DNA of 16,967 nucleotides from Scenedesmus sp. ARA3 (lineage: Eukaryota > Chlorophyta > Chlorophyceae > Sphaeropleales > Scenedesmaceae). Where the stretch lies: NCBI GenBank assembly GCA_004335835.1, contig RWJK01001953.1, forward strand, positions 1-16,967, given 5' to 3'. Both the position numbers and the translations under genes were made by a program. Shown piece by piece: positions 1 to 8,303 of the stretch. Each line of letters opens with the position of its first letter. Position 1 is the stretch's first letter. Under the pieces are notes generated by a model, which worked only from the letters and a program-made list of their open reading frames with translations, was not told the DNA's origin and ran no database searches.

Positions 1-143
1 TAGACCGCCAAGTGCAGCAGACTCTTCCCCATGCTCAATGGCCATCCACAGGCACCAAAAGCCTCACCAATAGAGAGGCAATAATAGTCGTAGTTTCCGC
101 TCTGTACGGGGCTCGGTTGCCGATGCCGATGACAAGGTATGGC

Positions 144-148
144 TTACA
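144..148 (-). terminator. Candidate poly(A) signal TGTAA for the FMN hydrolase gene
   Basis: TTACA on the plus strand, TGTAA on the minus, about 680 nt downstream of the stop at 826-828. It is the first such motif on that strand after the stop. The implied 3' UTR is long but not unusual for green algae. Confidence 0.4.
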
Positions 149-293
149 AGAAGACTATTATTATTAGCACAGCCCAATTTCGAGCCAGGCTTATATGGCA
201 ACCACCAAGCCCATAAGCAATAAACTTGATTCAATAAGCTACCAGCTGGTAGCTGCAGCAGTTGATTCAGGCAGTTTTGGTTGCGATTGCCTG

Positions 294-412
294 CAGAGCA
301 TGCCAGGCACCAGACGGGTGCTGCGTCATGTGCACATGGTGAAGGAAGCACATGCAACTTAGCTGCAGCTGTTTTCAATTGCGTAATGCTGCCAGAGCAT
401 GCCAGGCACCAG
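294..412. repeat. 20-bp direct repeat pair with similar flanks
   Basis: CAGAGCATGCCAGGCACCAG occurs at 294-313 and again at 393-412, 99 nt apart start to start. Each copy is followed a few bases later by GGGTGCTGC. This suggests an old local duplication that has diverged outside the core. Confidence 0.85.
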
Positions 413-825
413 GCAGACCGCTGGGGTGCTGCCTCAAACAGCAGCATTTCAGGCATTGGTGCTGCTCTCAAACAAGGTGGTGCACAGCTTGGCAGCTTGC
501 TGGCTTTATCTCTTTGCCCATGATGCGCGATGACTTCCCTGATGAATTCACTTGCTGCCTTTGTAACAATGCTGTCAGCTCGCACCACTACAGCCTTGCA
601 AGACAGGACGTTTGCATTGAATGGCTGAATGCAGTTGATGCACACTCTCTTAGGACCTCTCTGCACCAACCCAGAGCCGTAAACGTACAAATGTTGCATG
701 GTACATACAAAAAGTGACACGATACATGCTGTACAACGAAGAGACAAACCAGGTGTGACAGCAGGCGCTGCACAGCTTCATCTTCAGTTGCTGATTTGTC
801 TGACCACCCCAAGCTTAATTGCTTG

Positions 826-2626
826 TCAGAACTCCAGCCCCAGCTGCTGCAAACGCTGCTCCAGTGCGTCTGTGCCTGTGAACAGCACAGCAGCCATGCC
901 CGCCTGCGCTGCTGCCTCAACGTTTGGTTGCCGGTCATCCACAAACACCAGCTGCTGTGGTGGCAGCTGTAGGTGCGATGTCACAGCCTCAAAGGCAGCT
1001 GGCGCCGGCTTGCGTAGGCCCTGCAACCACAGCAGCAGCATCCATTGTCAGTGATCAATGCAAAAAGCTGGAACAAGGAAGCAGCTTTTGTACAATCCAA
1101 AAGTGCCAGCACAACCAACAACATGTGACAAAAACAAACCCTTCACACACACATACACCATCACACATGACACGGTGGAGGGCTCAGAAGCCAAGCGTTC
1201 ATGCATTCTGTATCTTTTCATTGTTGGTACCGCAATTGATCCGTTGAAGCACCTCAAAGTCTAGAATATCATCACCGCCCTCCAGCACGCAACCAACAGA
1301 CACACACAGCAGCAGCAGCCAAATACGAGTGCAAGCCAGACGGCTGCAATCACACATACCAGCAAGAACCACCAACAAAATATGTAGCAGTGCTGCACGT
1401 CAAGCTTTTCTCTGTATTCCACTGTAGCACTCACGCAACAATATCACACTCACAAACGTATGTCAAAAAAGACTACACACACCACTGCCGCACCGCTGTG
1501 CTGCACCCCTGCTGCTGTAGCACTCACCCGCATTGGGCCGGTGCATGACAGGAAGGTCCAGTCCAGGTACTGGGAAAGCTGCAGCTTCTGCTCAATGAGC
1601 TTGTACCTGCAGGAGCAGCAGCAGCAGCGTGTCAGCATTCAAGCTGTGAACATTCTAACAGATACCTGCGTTGACAACAGCAGTCGCGCCTGCACGAGCT
1701 GCTGTCACCACCTAGGCAATTACCGTCTCAACAAAGCTGCATTGCTAGAGTTCTGCAGTGTCGTCTACAGCTGGAACTCACCACATTGGGTAGTTGCTCA
1801 TGGCGTGCATTGTGTAGCCTGCCTGCTTGAGTCTCTGCAGTAGCTCCGGCATGCCATCAATGTACCTGTAGTGTTCAACCTAGCAGCAGTGAGTAGGGGG
1901 CTCAGTCGAACGGGGCAGGCAGGGCTGCTGCACACACAGCTGTCATTCTGGCTTCAACCAACTGCAAGCTCTCTGTGAGCAGCTGCTGCTGTGGGTTGGT
2001 GCACGCAGCAGGTACGTTGCGGCTGACAAGCATGTCCGCTGCACGTTTACTACTACACTGTTGTATGTGTGCTGTGCGCTTGCAAGTGCCTCACCATGTG
2101 ATCAATCAGGGCCTCGCCGTCAAACTGCCGCCCATCTGCAAAGAACTTGTCGAAAAGCTGCTGCTGCGTGATCTGGTCATTTTCAAACTCCACCCAGGCA
2201 GTGGGGTGTTTGGCGGCCAGCAGCTCCTGTGCAGGGTAACAAGGAGGCAGGCCAGACACGCACACGTAACAGGTGAGTCAGTTCGGGGCCGTTTTTCAAG
2301 CATGTCTACACGTCAAGAACAATCAAGGGCTTAATTGGCAAGAACTGACTACAGCAGCAGCAGCAGCAGCAGCAGTGCAGCTCGCAGCCGCCATGCCTCA
2401 CCTTGAATGTGAGGTTGAAGAAGCGGGGCATGTGCTCGAAGAACGGATCTGAAACGATTGTATCCATGACATCCAGTAGGATGACAGGCTGCTGCCCAGA
2501 CACATTGCCTGCAGGACCAACAGCAGCAGCCATGGCGACAGCAAGCTGCCTGCTGCTGCTGCTGGTGCTGCCGCTCTGCGCGCGCAAGCCGCCGCTTTTC
2601 AAGCTCTGGGCCCTGCAAAACTGCAT
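826..2626 (-). CDS. cpFHy1: Plastid HAD-superfamily FMN hydrolase (riboflavin-5'-phosphate phosphatase), five exons
   Basis: Exons in transcript order are 2626-2402, 2226-2095, 1879-1782, 1606-1528 and 1020-826. All introns are GT-AG and phases agree, giving 242 residues, close to the plant family's length. The family hydrolyses FMN to riboflavin and phosphate in plastids. Visible HAD motifs: motif I DVMDT at residues 52-56 (nucleophile D52), motif II Ser/Asn S147-N148 in AMSNYP, motif III Lys K182 in LRKPAP, motif IV D206-D207 in FVDDR. The blocks KHPTAWVEFE and NYPMWYKLIEQKL, the second crossing an intron, match the plant chloroplast enzyme as I remember it. Residues 1-45 are Ser/Ala/Arg-rich and lack acidic residues, as expected of a transit peptide. 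ATG 2626 is the first ATG in the open frame and has G at -3. Motif I has Met where most HAD phosphatases have the second Asp, and the Asp is one residue later. Membership of the HAD family is very secure; FMN specificity is inferred from resemblance. Confidence 0.9.
2352..2375. repeat. (CAG)8 microsatellite in intron 1 of the FMN hydrolase gene
   Basis: Eight perfect CAG units on the plus strand, which is (CTG)8 in the transcript. The tract begins 27 nt into intron 1, whose donor G is at 2401. It is non-coding and probably length-variable between strains. Confidence 0.9.
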
Positions 2627-3007
2627 TGCGTGATAGGCAGCACGCCTACGTAGCTGCAGGACCACGTGTAGCAAAATCGCGTATGTGTGGCGCCCACTGT
2701 GTGTGGCGCACACCACCCTAGCGAGCGATCTTCATCAAAGAAAGCAGCGGAAACACCCTCGACTTGAATTGCATTGCCGTCGGCATGCTGCAGGGAGCTT
2801 TCATAGTGTGGCGCGGCGGCAGGGTTCGCAGCAGCAAACCTCTAGTGCCATGTGTCACTTGATTGCAGACACGCTGAAGTGCGATGGCTGCTGTTGAGTA
2901 GAGTGGTGTTGGATCAAAGATCGTCAAAATCCAAAGCAAGCTGGACCACTGGACGTCGTTGCAGTGACTTTTGCTGTTGTGGAGCTTGTTTACTGCAGTA
3001 GATCAGC
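2627..3007. promoter_or_regulatory. Probable bidirectional promoter of the two plastid-protein genes
   Basis: This 381-bp gap separates two start codons that face away from each other, so both 5' UTRs and both promoters must lie here unless undetected leader exons exist. It contains a perfect G-box core CACGTG at 2663-2668 and an 8-bp palindrome CTACGTAG at 2646-2653, both within 45 bp of the FMN hydrolase start and possibly transcribed as its leader. I see no clear TATA box. An in-frame TAG at 2999-3001 fixes the start of the plus-strand gene. Shared regulation is inference from geometry and from both products looking plastid-targeted. Confidence 0.6.
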
Positions 3008-3682
3008 ATGAGTATGCATTTGAGAGCAACCTATGGCAGAGGGCTGTCGTTCAGCAAGCGTGGGCCTGCTATGGTTGGCGTACGCAAGTGCAGCACTCGC
3101 ACCAACGCCATTCAAATAGCTGGTGAGCTGTGCATGCATCATGTATGTGTTTCAACTTAGTGTAAGACACGTCAAATTGTTACCATAGCAAGCGCAGCAT
3201 CATAGGTGTGGTTGGTGTGGTTGTACTGTGCCAGTTGTGCTGTTGGTGCTGCAGCTGAGCCTGGCCAAGGAAGCCACTCACCTGGTTTGAGAGGAGCTAC
3301 ACAACCCCGCTGCTGTCTTGTAACTCATTGTGAACGTTATTTGCCAATGTGCCTGCAGAGCATGCAGCGTATGTGTCAGAAGTGGCAGTTGTGTCTTGCC
3401 CAAAACGGCTACCAACGCTGCTCAAGGTGCGGCCCCACAGGCCAGGCTCACAGTGTAATGCTCCATGGTTGGTCCTGGCGATCCACCATCCATCAGGATA
3501 CAGCCATCTGCTGTACAAACAGCAAGCAGTCAGCAACAGTATGCAGCATGTTGCTGCGCCAATGCACCCATGCAGCGCCAGTGCAGCTGGCCACATGCAT
3601 GCGCCACACAGAGCTATGTTGGCGCATGCTTGGCCAAGTTTGTGCGGCAATAGCAGTGCTAGTTCCAGTTGACATCGCCTTG

Positions 3683-3720
<38 letters not shown>

Positions 3721-6502
3721 TGTGTGCGTGCACAGGTGCTGGAGGCGCAGGGCCACTCGCTGCTGTCCCCCTCAGACAGGGCAGGCCTGCACCCGCTGGT
3801 CATCCCGCTCAGCACCTTTGAGGAGCCAGCAGCAGGCAAGCGAAGTGCTGCCGCCGCCGCCGCAGCAGCAGCAGCAGCAGCTGAGCAGCTGAGCAGCGAG
3901 TATGCAGTTGAGGTTTTCGCCGCACCCGCGTATGCGTTTGTGCATGTCAGGCACAGCAGATGCAGAGTTGTGGCTGACCTTTCACAGCTGCATTAAGCTT
4001 GCACGCATACTGCTGTGACCTCCTTGGCCACAGGCATGCTACCTTGTTTTCCCAAACGTCGTGCATTTCATTTGGTACCGCCATCGCTCACTTCTACCAA
4101 CACCACACACCGCACTGCTGTGTTGCGGCTTCGGCCTGCTGCTGCAGGCGGGCGCGGCGTGCTGGGTCTGCTGCGCTGGCCGCAGCCCAACCAGCACAAG
4201 GCGATGCCGCTGCCGCTGGTCAGCATGAGCCGGGAGGGCCGCAGCCTCACGCTGCTGGCGCGCAGCGTGGACGAGTACCTGCACAGGTGCGTGGTTGGCC
4301 TTGAGGGTGTTAGGTCGGCGGGCGGATCGTGAGGGCCATGAACATATGGTAGATACCGGCTGCTGGCATGCAGCGTGACGGACCGGGCAGGGGAATGTTG
4401 TGGTACCACAAATGGGCTGGCAAGAGGGGCTGCTGGTGTGTGTTGTGTCAGTCGTTTGTGGATTTTTGGATGGGCATTTATGTAAAGCGTGAGTGCCTGG
4501 TGTGAAAGCATACCGACGCGGATGCAGTCTCCTGGATTCAAGCAGGCTCTCGCTGTTGCTGTTGATGAAGGCAGAGGTGCAGAGCGGGTTCCGTAACATG
4601 CAGTTTCGTGAAGGCAGCACACACTGCTCTCTTGACACCCTGCTGTTGTCCCTGCTGTGTGTGTGTGTTCCAACACGCTCCTGCAGGCTCCTTGCAGAGG
4701 AGGATGTGGCAGCAGGGCCGGGCCCCATCAGCGCAGCAGCAGGCGACGATGGCGCTGAGCTGTACACGGCGGGCGGTGTGGAGGCAGCTGGTTTTGATGC
4801 AGCAAAGTTCAACCTGTACCTAGTGCGCAAGGTGAGGGCAGGCAGCACCTGCCAGCAAGCAAACGTCACGCAGGCAAAATATGGTAGATGCATGCTGAGC
4901 ACTGCTTTTATGCGTCAATGAATTTGTGGACATTGCCAGCAGAATATGCTCAGCTTTAACTGTGCAGAGTGTGCAAAGCGCGTGCCGGCAGCAGCAGCTG
5001 TTGTGCAGCAGCAGAAGCAGCATACGTGTCATGTAGAGGAAAGAATATGTGTTTGCAGCAGGTGCAGCAGCCAACACTGTCGGTGCAGCTGCCAAAAAGG
5101 TGGCACGGCACAAGGCTTGTTGTGACAGCAGTTGCTTGGTTGGTGCTGCACAGCTCAACAGGCGTATGAGTGTTTGCAGACCGTGTATGTTGCGAACAGT
5201 CTGGCAATTGGCTTGGCAAGCACGCAGCATGCCTGGAAGACTGCCATGGTCCCCCACACAACCTCTTTCAGATGTATTACCAACATGTATCCTTCACTGT
5301 CCATCCTGCAGGTGGGCATGTTCCCTGACGTGTGCGAGGCGCTGTCGCTGGGCCACCTGGCGCGTGGTGACGCCACCTCGGCCATGGTGGCCAGCGAGTG
5401 GTACATGCGCAACAACCACTTCCCGGGATGGGGACGGCCCTACGAGTTCGCCTCGGAGCTGTTTCAAAAGGTGAGGTACCGGCGCTGTGCACCGCACACT
5501 GTGTTGCAGCTGTGCATTGCAAGGGTGTTACAAAGAGGGTAAGGACCCCATTGCTGCTGAGCTGGTGTGTGCATGTAGCAGAGCGCGCCTCAGCTGGATG
5601 TGGCAGCCGCCACGCTGCCATCATCTCAATCAACTGGTGCCATGCACCACTGCAAGGCTCAGCACTTGTGCAACTAACACCGGCGCATGTTGCTGCTGCA
5701 TCATCACCTGCCATGCGCCAACATGATCTGCTGCTGTGCAATGTCATCTGCAGATCGGCAAGCGTGGCGAGGAGGCGCGCGACATGGCTCGCTACTCGCT
5801 GCGCAACCCCTGGTGGAGCCTGGCGCACTTTGACGCCACGCGGGCCGTCAGCGAGCTGCAGGGCGATGCCACGCAGGTGCACTGGCAGCTGAGTGCAGAG
5901 GCCACTGAGGCCTCCACCAGCCAGGTCACTGGCTTCCAGTACAAGGAGCCGCGCACAGAGCAGGAGGTGCGCTGTGTGATCTGTTGCACGGCTGTCAGTT
6001 GTGGTGGTGTTTGGCATGGGAGTGAAGCTGCTTGACGTGCTGCATTGCGCGAGAGTGCAGGAATGGCAGGAAGCGTGGCGGTGAGATGTTGTTGTCTACG
6101 TTCCTTGACCACCATGCAAGGGAATTTGGCTTGCAAGTAATGTGCTGCTTGTAATGTGCTGCTTATAATGTGCTGCTTGTAATGTGCTGCTTGTGCAAGC
6201 TTGCTGCTCTGCTTTTGTTGCTAGCTTGTTCTAACAACATGGGCAGGGGAGTCACTGTCGTTGACAACTGGTGCCTTGTCAACAAAGACATGGTTGCCGC
6301 CTGGTGTGCTGACGTGCTGTGCGTTGTGTGCGTGGTGGCTTGCCGTTTGCAGATTGCGCTGGATGCTGCGGGCAAGCTGATGGACCTGGTGGCTGCTGGC
6401 GAGGGCGGCGGCAGCTACGGCGCCATTGCACAGCAGCTGGCTGAGGAGTACCAGAAAGCAGGGCTGAGCGACGTGGCAAACTTCATCAAGGCATCCAGCT
6501 GA
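3008..6502 (+). CDS. Conserved green-lineage chloroplast protein (possible chloroplast ATP synthase biogenesis factor), eight exons
   Basis: Exons are 3008-3122, 3359-3426, 3736-3835, 4148-4286, 4687-4831, 5312-5470, 5754-5966 and 6353-6502, giving 362 residues with all phases consistent. An in-frame TAG at 2999 and A at -3 support ATG 3008. Residues 1-38 are Arg/Ser/Lys-rich without acidic residues, as in a plastid transit peptide. Conserved-looking blocks are PKRLPTLLK (53-61), LHPLVIPLS, LLRWP, SVDEYLHR (ending at 141), a GMFPDVCEALSLGHLARGD block from residue 191, and YSLRNPWWSL in exon 7. Their order and spacing match a plant chloroplast protein I remember as annotated 'IN CHLOROPLAST ATPASE BIOGENESIS'. 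The similarity is fairly clear to me, but the name is unchecked. I see no catalytic motif; the helical second half with an F-G-R-P-Y/E-A pattern suggests a repeat-type scaffold (inference). Intron 3 appears to be GC-AG. The alternative GT donor at 3845 would add three residues. Confidence 0.85.
3685..3717. repeat. (CTG)11 microsatellite upstream of the exon 3 acceptor
   Basis: Eleven perfect CTG units end 18 nt before exon 3 of the plus-strand plastid gene (3736). The repeat takes the place of the polypyrimidine tract, followed by TTGTGTGTGCGTGCACAG at the splice site. Confidence 0.9.
3836..4147 (+). other. Probable GC-AG intron (intron 3 of the plastid gene)
   Basis: The exon 4 acceptor CTGCTGCAG at 4147 requires the preceding exon to end in phase 1. 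Only two donors fit. One is AG|GCAAGC at 3835/3836, a strong match to the GC-donor consensus. The other is GAA|GTGCTG at 3844/3845, a weak GT site. The GC choice joins FEEPAAG directly to GRGVLGLLRWP. Both choices keep the GCC/GCA Ala-like tract at 3848-3882 in the intron. Confidence 0.55.
6137..6192 (+). repeat. 14-bp tandem repeat, four units, in intron 7
   Basis: Four contiguous units of GTAATGTGCTGCTT; the third begins with A instead of G. The repeat lies in the last intron (5967-6352) of the plus-strand plastid gene. The joins between units create TGTAA at 6150-6154 and 6178-6182, the motif used as a poly(A) signal in chlorophyte nuclear genes. Confidence 0.92.
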
Positions 6503-7587
6503 TGCCGCATTCAGTGCAGCTGAGTGTTCTACGTGCTTATGGTAGTGCTGTTCTGGCAGCGACCTGCGCATAGCTGGTGACGCCTCTGGTCTACGGTGTA
6601 GGTAGCTTTTGCGGATTTCTGGTTTGACCCAGGCGAAGTCAGTCCTGAGCTGATTCAGCTCCCTTGGTTGTCTGTGTCAGTGCCTCCGTGTCCACAGCCG
6701 TTGGTTGATGGGTTTGCTGCATGGCAGGGGGCATGCACGCCCTCTGCAGCTGTGTCAGAAACATGTGGCTGTGCTCAACTACAGATGTGTTGCAGCACGG
6801 CCCTCGTATGATACGCTGGAACACGCGTGTCAAACAGGCAGCTTGGGGTTCCCAGCTAAACGTGTCGGCGTGTATGTTGTGCACAGGGCGTGTTGAGCTC
6901 GTGTACGGCTGAGGCCAAACACAGCGGTGGTTGTCACGGGTGCAAATCCTGCACCATCCATAACTATAATTTCACCTTCAAAGAGCCAAGCTGCGTTTCT
7001 GTGATTTTCCTGCTACCAGAGCATATGCCAAGGTGGACATCTGCATGTGAGCCAAGGCGCTACTGAGCTGCCAAATGTGACTTCCAGCAGGCGGTGAGCA
7101 ACAGTGCCAATGCACTGCACTGACACCAGATTTCCGTGGCTTTGAAGGCACTGCCCTGCAACAATGGGTGACAGTGCACCCCATGGTCTCTTCCGCCACG
7201 AGCATGTGGCTGCAGTGGAACTGCTTCAAGGTGAGTTGCAGCGTAACACAGCAACTGGCCACTCTGCTGCGACCACAGAATGCCAGCTGCAATGGTAACT
7301 GTGCACGGTGAACACGGCTGCATATGGCTCAAATCCATAGTGAAGTCAGCCGTGCAGGCTGCGCGGTGTCGCTGTGTCGGCTGCAGTGCAAACACACCCG
7401 GGCCACACATGTCACACATTCCGCTGCAATCAGGACCGCGCTTCATTCAATGGCTGGCAGCGGTGCTGCACTGCAACCACCAAACTGCACCCCAACATTC
7501 CTCTGGAATCATGACAACGCATGGCTGTAGCTGCAGAGACACAGGGCAGCAGCCCTGCTAGCCTTGCACGAATGCCTTCAGCATGAG

Positions 7588-7651
7588 CAGAGACGTCCAA
7601 CACTGCCAATGCACAGAGACGTCTAACACTGAGCAGAGACGTCCAACACTG
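7588..7651. repeat. Three direct copies of an 18-bp sequence
   Basis: CAGAGACGTCCAACACTG occurs at 7588-7605 and 7634-7651, with a one-base variant (CAGAGACGTCTAACACTG) at 7614-7631. The spacing is uneven (26 and 20 nt between starts). Confidence 0.9.
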
Positions 7652-7656
7652 CAAAG

Positions 7657-7822
7657 TTTAGTGTAGTTTGCAACAGATGCTAGAAGGCCGGCTGCTCCGG
7701 CTGGCATTGCACCTGAATTGCATGGGGCAAACAGAGAAAATGTAGTGTAGTGTACAACAGAAGGCAGAAAGCCGAACATCCCGGCTGGCATTGCACTTGA
7801 AAATGCATGGGGCAAACAGACA
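7657..7822. repeat. 84-bp tandem duplication, two diverged units
   Basis: Two adjacent units share a GTAGT-then-CAACAG start, the block CCGGCTGGCATTGCAC (about 7697 and 7781, so period 84) and the end GCATGGGGCAAACAGA. The period is a multiple of three, so the minus-strand frame stays open through both units. I do not consider it coding. Confidence 0.8.
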
Positions 7823-7871
7823 GATGGTGCAATGCTACAGCAGTGTTGCTGTGCTGCAATCACACCATGGC

Positions 7872-7876
7872 TTACA
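7872..7876 (-). terminator. Candidate poly(A) signal TGTAA for the three-exon minus-strand gene
   Basis: TTACA on the plus strand is TGTAA on the minus strand, about 430 nt downstream of the stop at 8303-8305. This distance is ordinary for a chlorophyte 3' UTR. The surrounding 11 bases (ATGGCTTACAA on plus) recur at the candidate signal of the FMN hydrolase gene. Confidence 0.45.
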
Positions 7877-8287
7877 AACTGGCAGCTCTGCCATACCCGC
7901 ACCGATGCTTAGTGGAAGGTGCACCTGGCTATCTGGCATTTAGCGCAAACATTGTCAAGTATTGTGTAGCAGTCCCTGCAGCAAATTTCATCCTGCACTC
8001 ACGCCATGCAAGCCTGAGCATGCCAGTATCATAGCTGCCGTCGCTTGGAATGTATGCTGCTGTGGTGCAGTCCTTGCAGCTTTCGGGCATAGTACTGCAC
8101 TCAGCATCATCAAGAAGCGGCATCAAGCAGCATCAATGCTGCCAACGGTACGCAAATCACTGAAACGAAGGCTGCTATTAATATGTTCTCTTCGTTGAAC
8201 AGCTGCTGTGGTTTAGCCGCTTTTTAAGGCAATATGCGTACATCAAGAGTCATGTGCCAAGCTGACCATTCAAGATGGCAACTGCGC

Positions 8288-8303
8288 AGTTGGCATGCCA
8301 ACT
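8288..8303. repeat. 16-bp perfect palindrome at the stop codon of the minus-strand gene
   Basis: AGTTGGCATGCCAACT is its own reverse complement. On the minus strand it begins with the last base of the stop codon at 8305-8303 and continues into the 3' UTR. It has no loop, so it is a dyad binding-site type of sequence rather than a hairpin with a natural loop. Confidence 0.85.

Larger units (their letters stand above)
1..825. other. 3' flank of the FMN hydrolase gene, no further gene supported
   Basis: Probably mostly 3' UTR of the minus-strand gene. A long minus-strand open frame runs from 747 to 64, but it is rich in Cys and A/T-ending codons, has no family resemblance and does not look coding. 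Two direct copies of CAGAGCATGCCAGGCACCAG lie at 294-313 and 393-412. Confidence 0.6.
6503..8302. other. Convergent intergenic/3' UTR stretch with no gene I can support
   Basis: About 1.8 kb between the stop codons of two converging genes. Open frames here are short, use A/T-ending codons freely and resemble no family I know. It holds three copies of an 18-bp sequence (7588-7651), an 84-bp tandem duplication (about 7657-7822), a TTACA element at 7872-7876 that fits the minus-strand gene, and a 16-bp palindrome at 8288-8303. I found no TGTAA on the plus strand for the upstream gene. Confidence 0.7.

Noticed and set aside
64..747. Long minus-strand open frame of 227 codons
   Set aside because: It begins at a TTG, uses A/T-ending codons unlike the confirmed exons, is Cys-rich without a pattern, and lies where the 3' UTR of the FMN hydrolase gene is expected.
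1607..2401. Introns 1 and 3 of the FMN hydrolase gene are both exactly 175 nt
   Set aside because: Their sequences are unrelated, so equal length looks like coincidence.
3206..3892. Long plus-strand open frame with a poly-Cys run
   Set aside because: It runs through intron 2 and the (CTG)11 repeat in a frame different from the real exons; the poly-Cys is the microsatellite.
4039..4902. Long minus-strand open frame of 287 codons
   Set aside because: It is antisense to exons 4 and 5 and their introns in the plastid gene, whose plus-strand frame has consistent splicing and family resemblance.
6930..6960. GGTGCAAATCCTGCACC, a 5-bp stem with 7-nt loop resembling a tRNA T-arm
   Set aside because: The loop lacks the conserved TTC start and no anticodon or acceptor stem can be built upstream.
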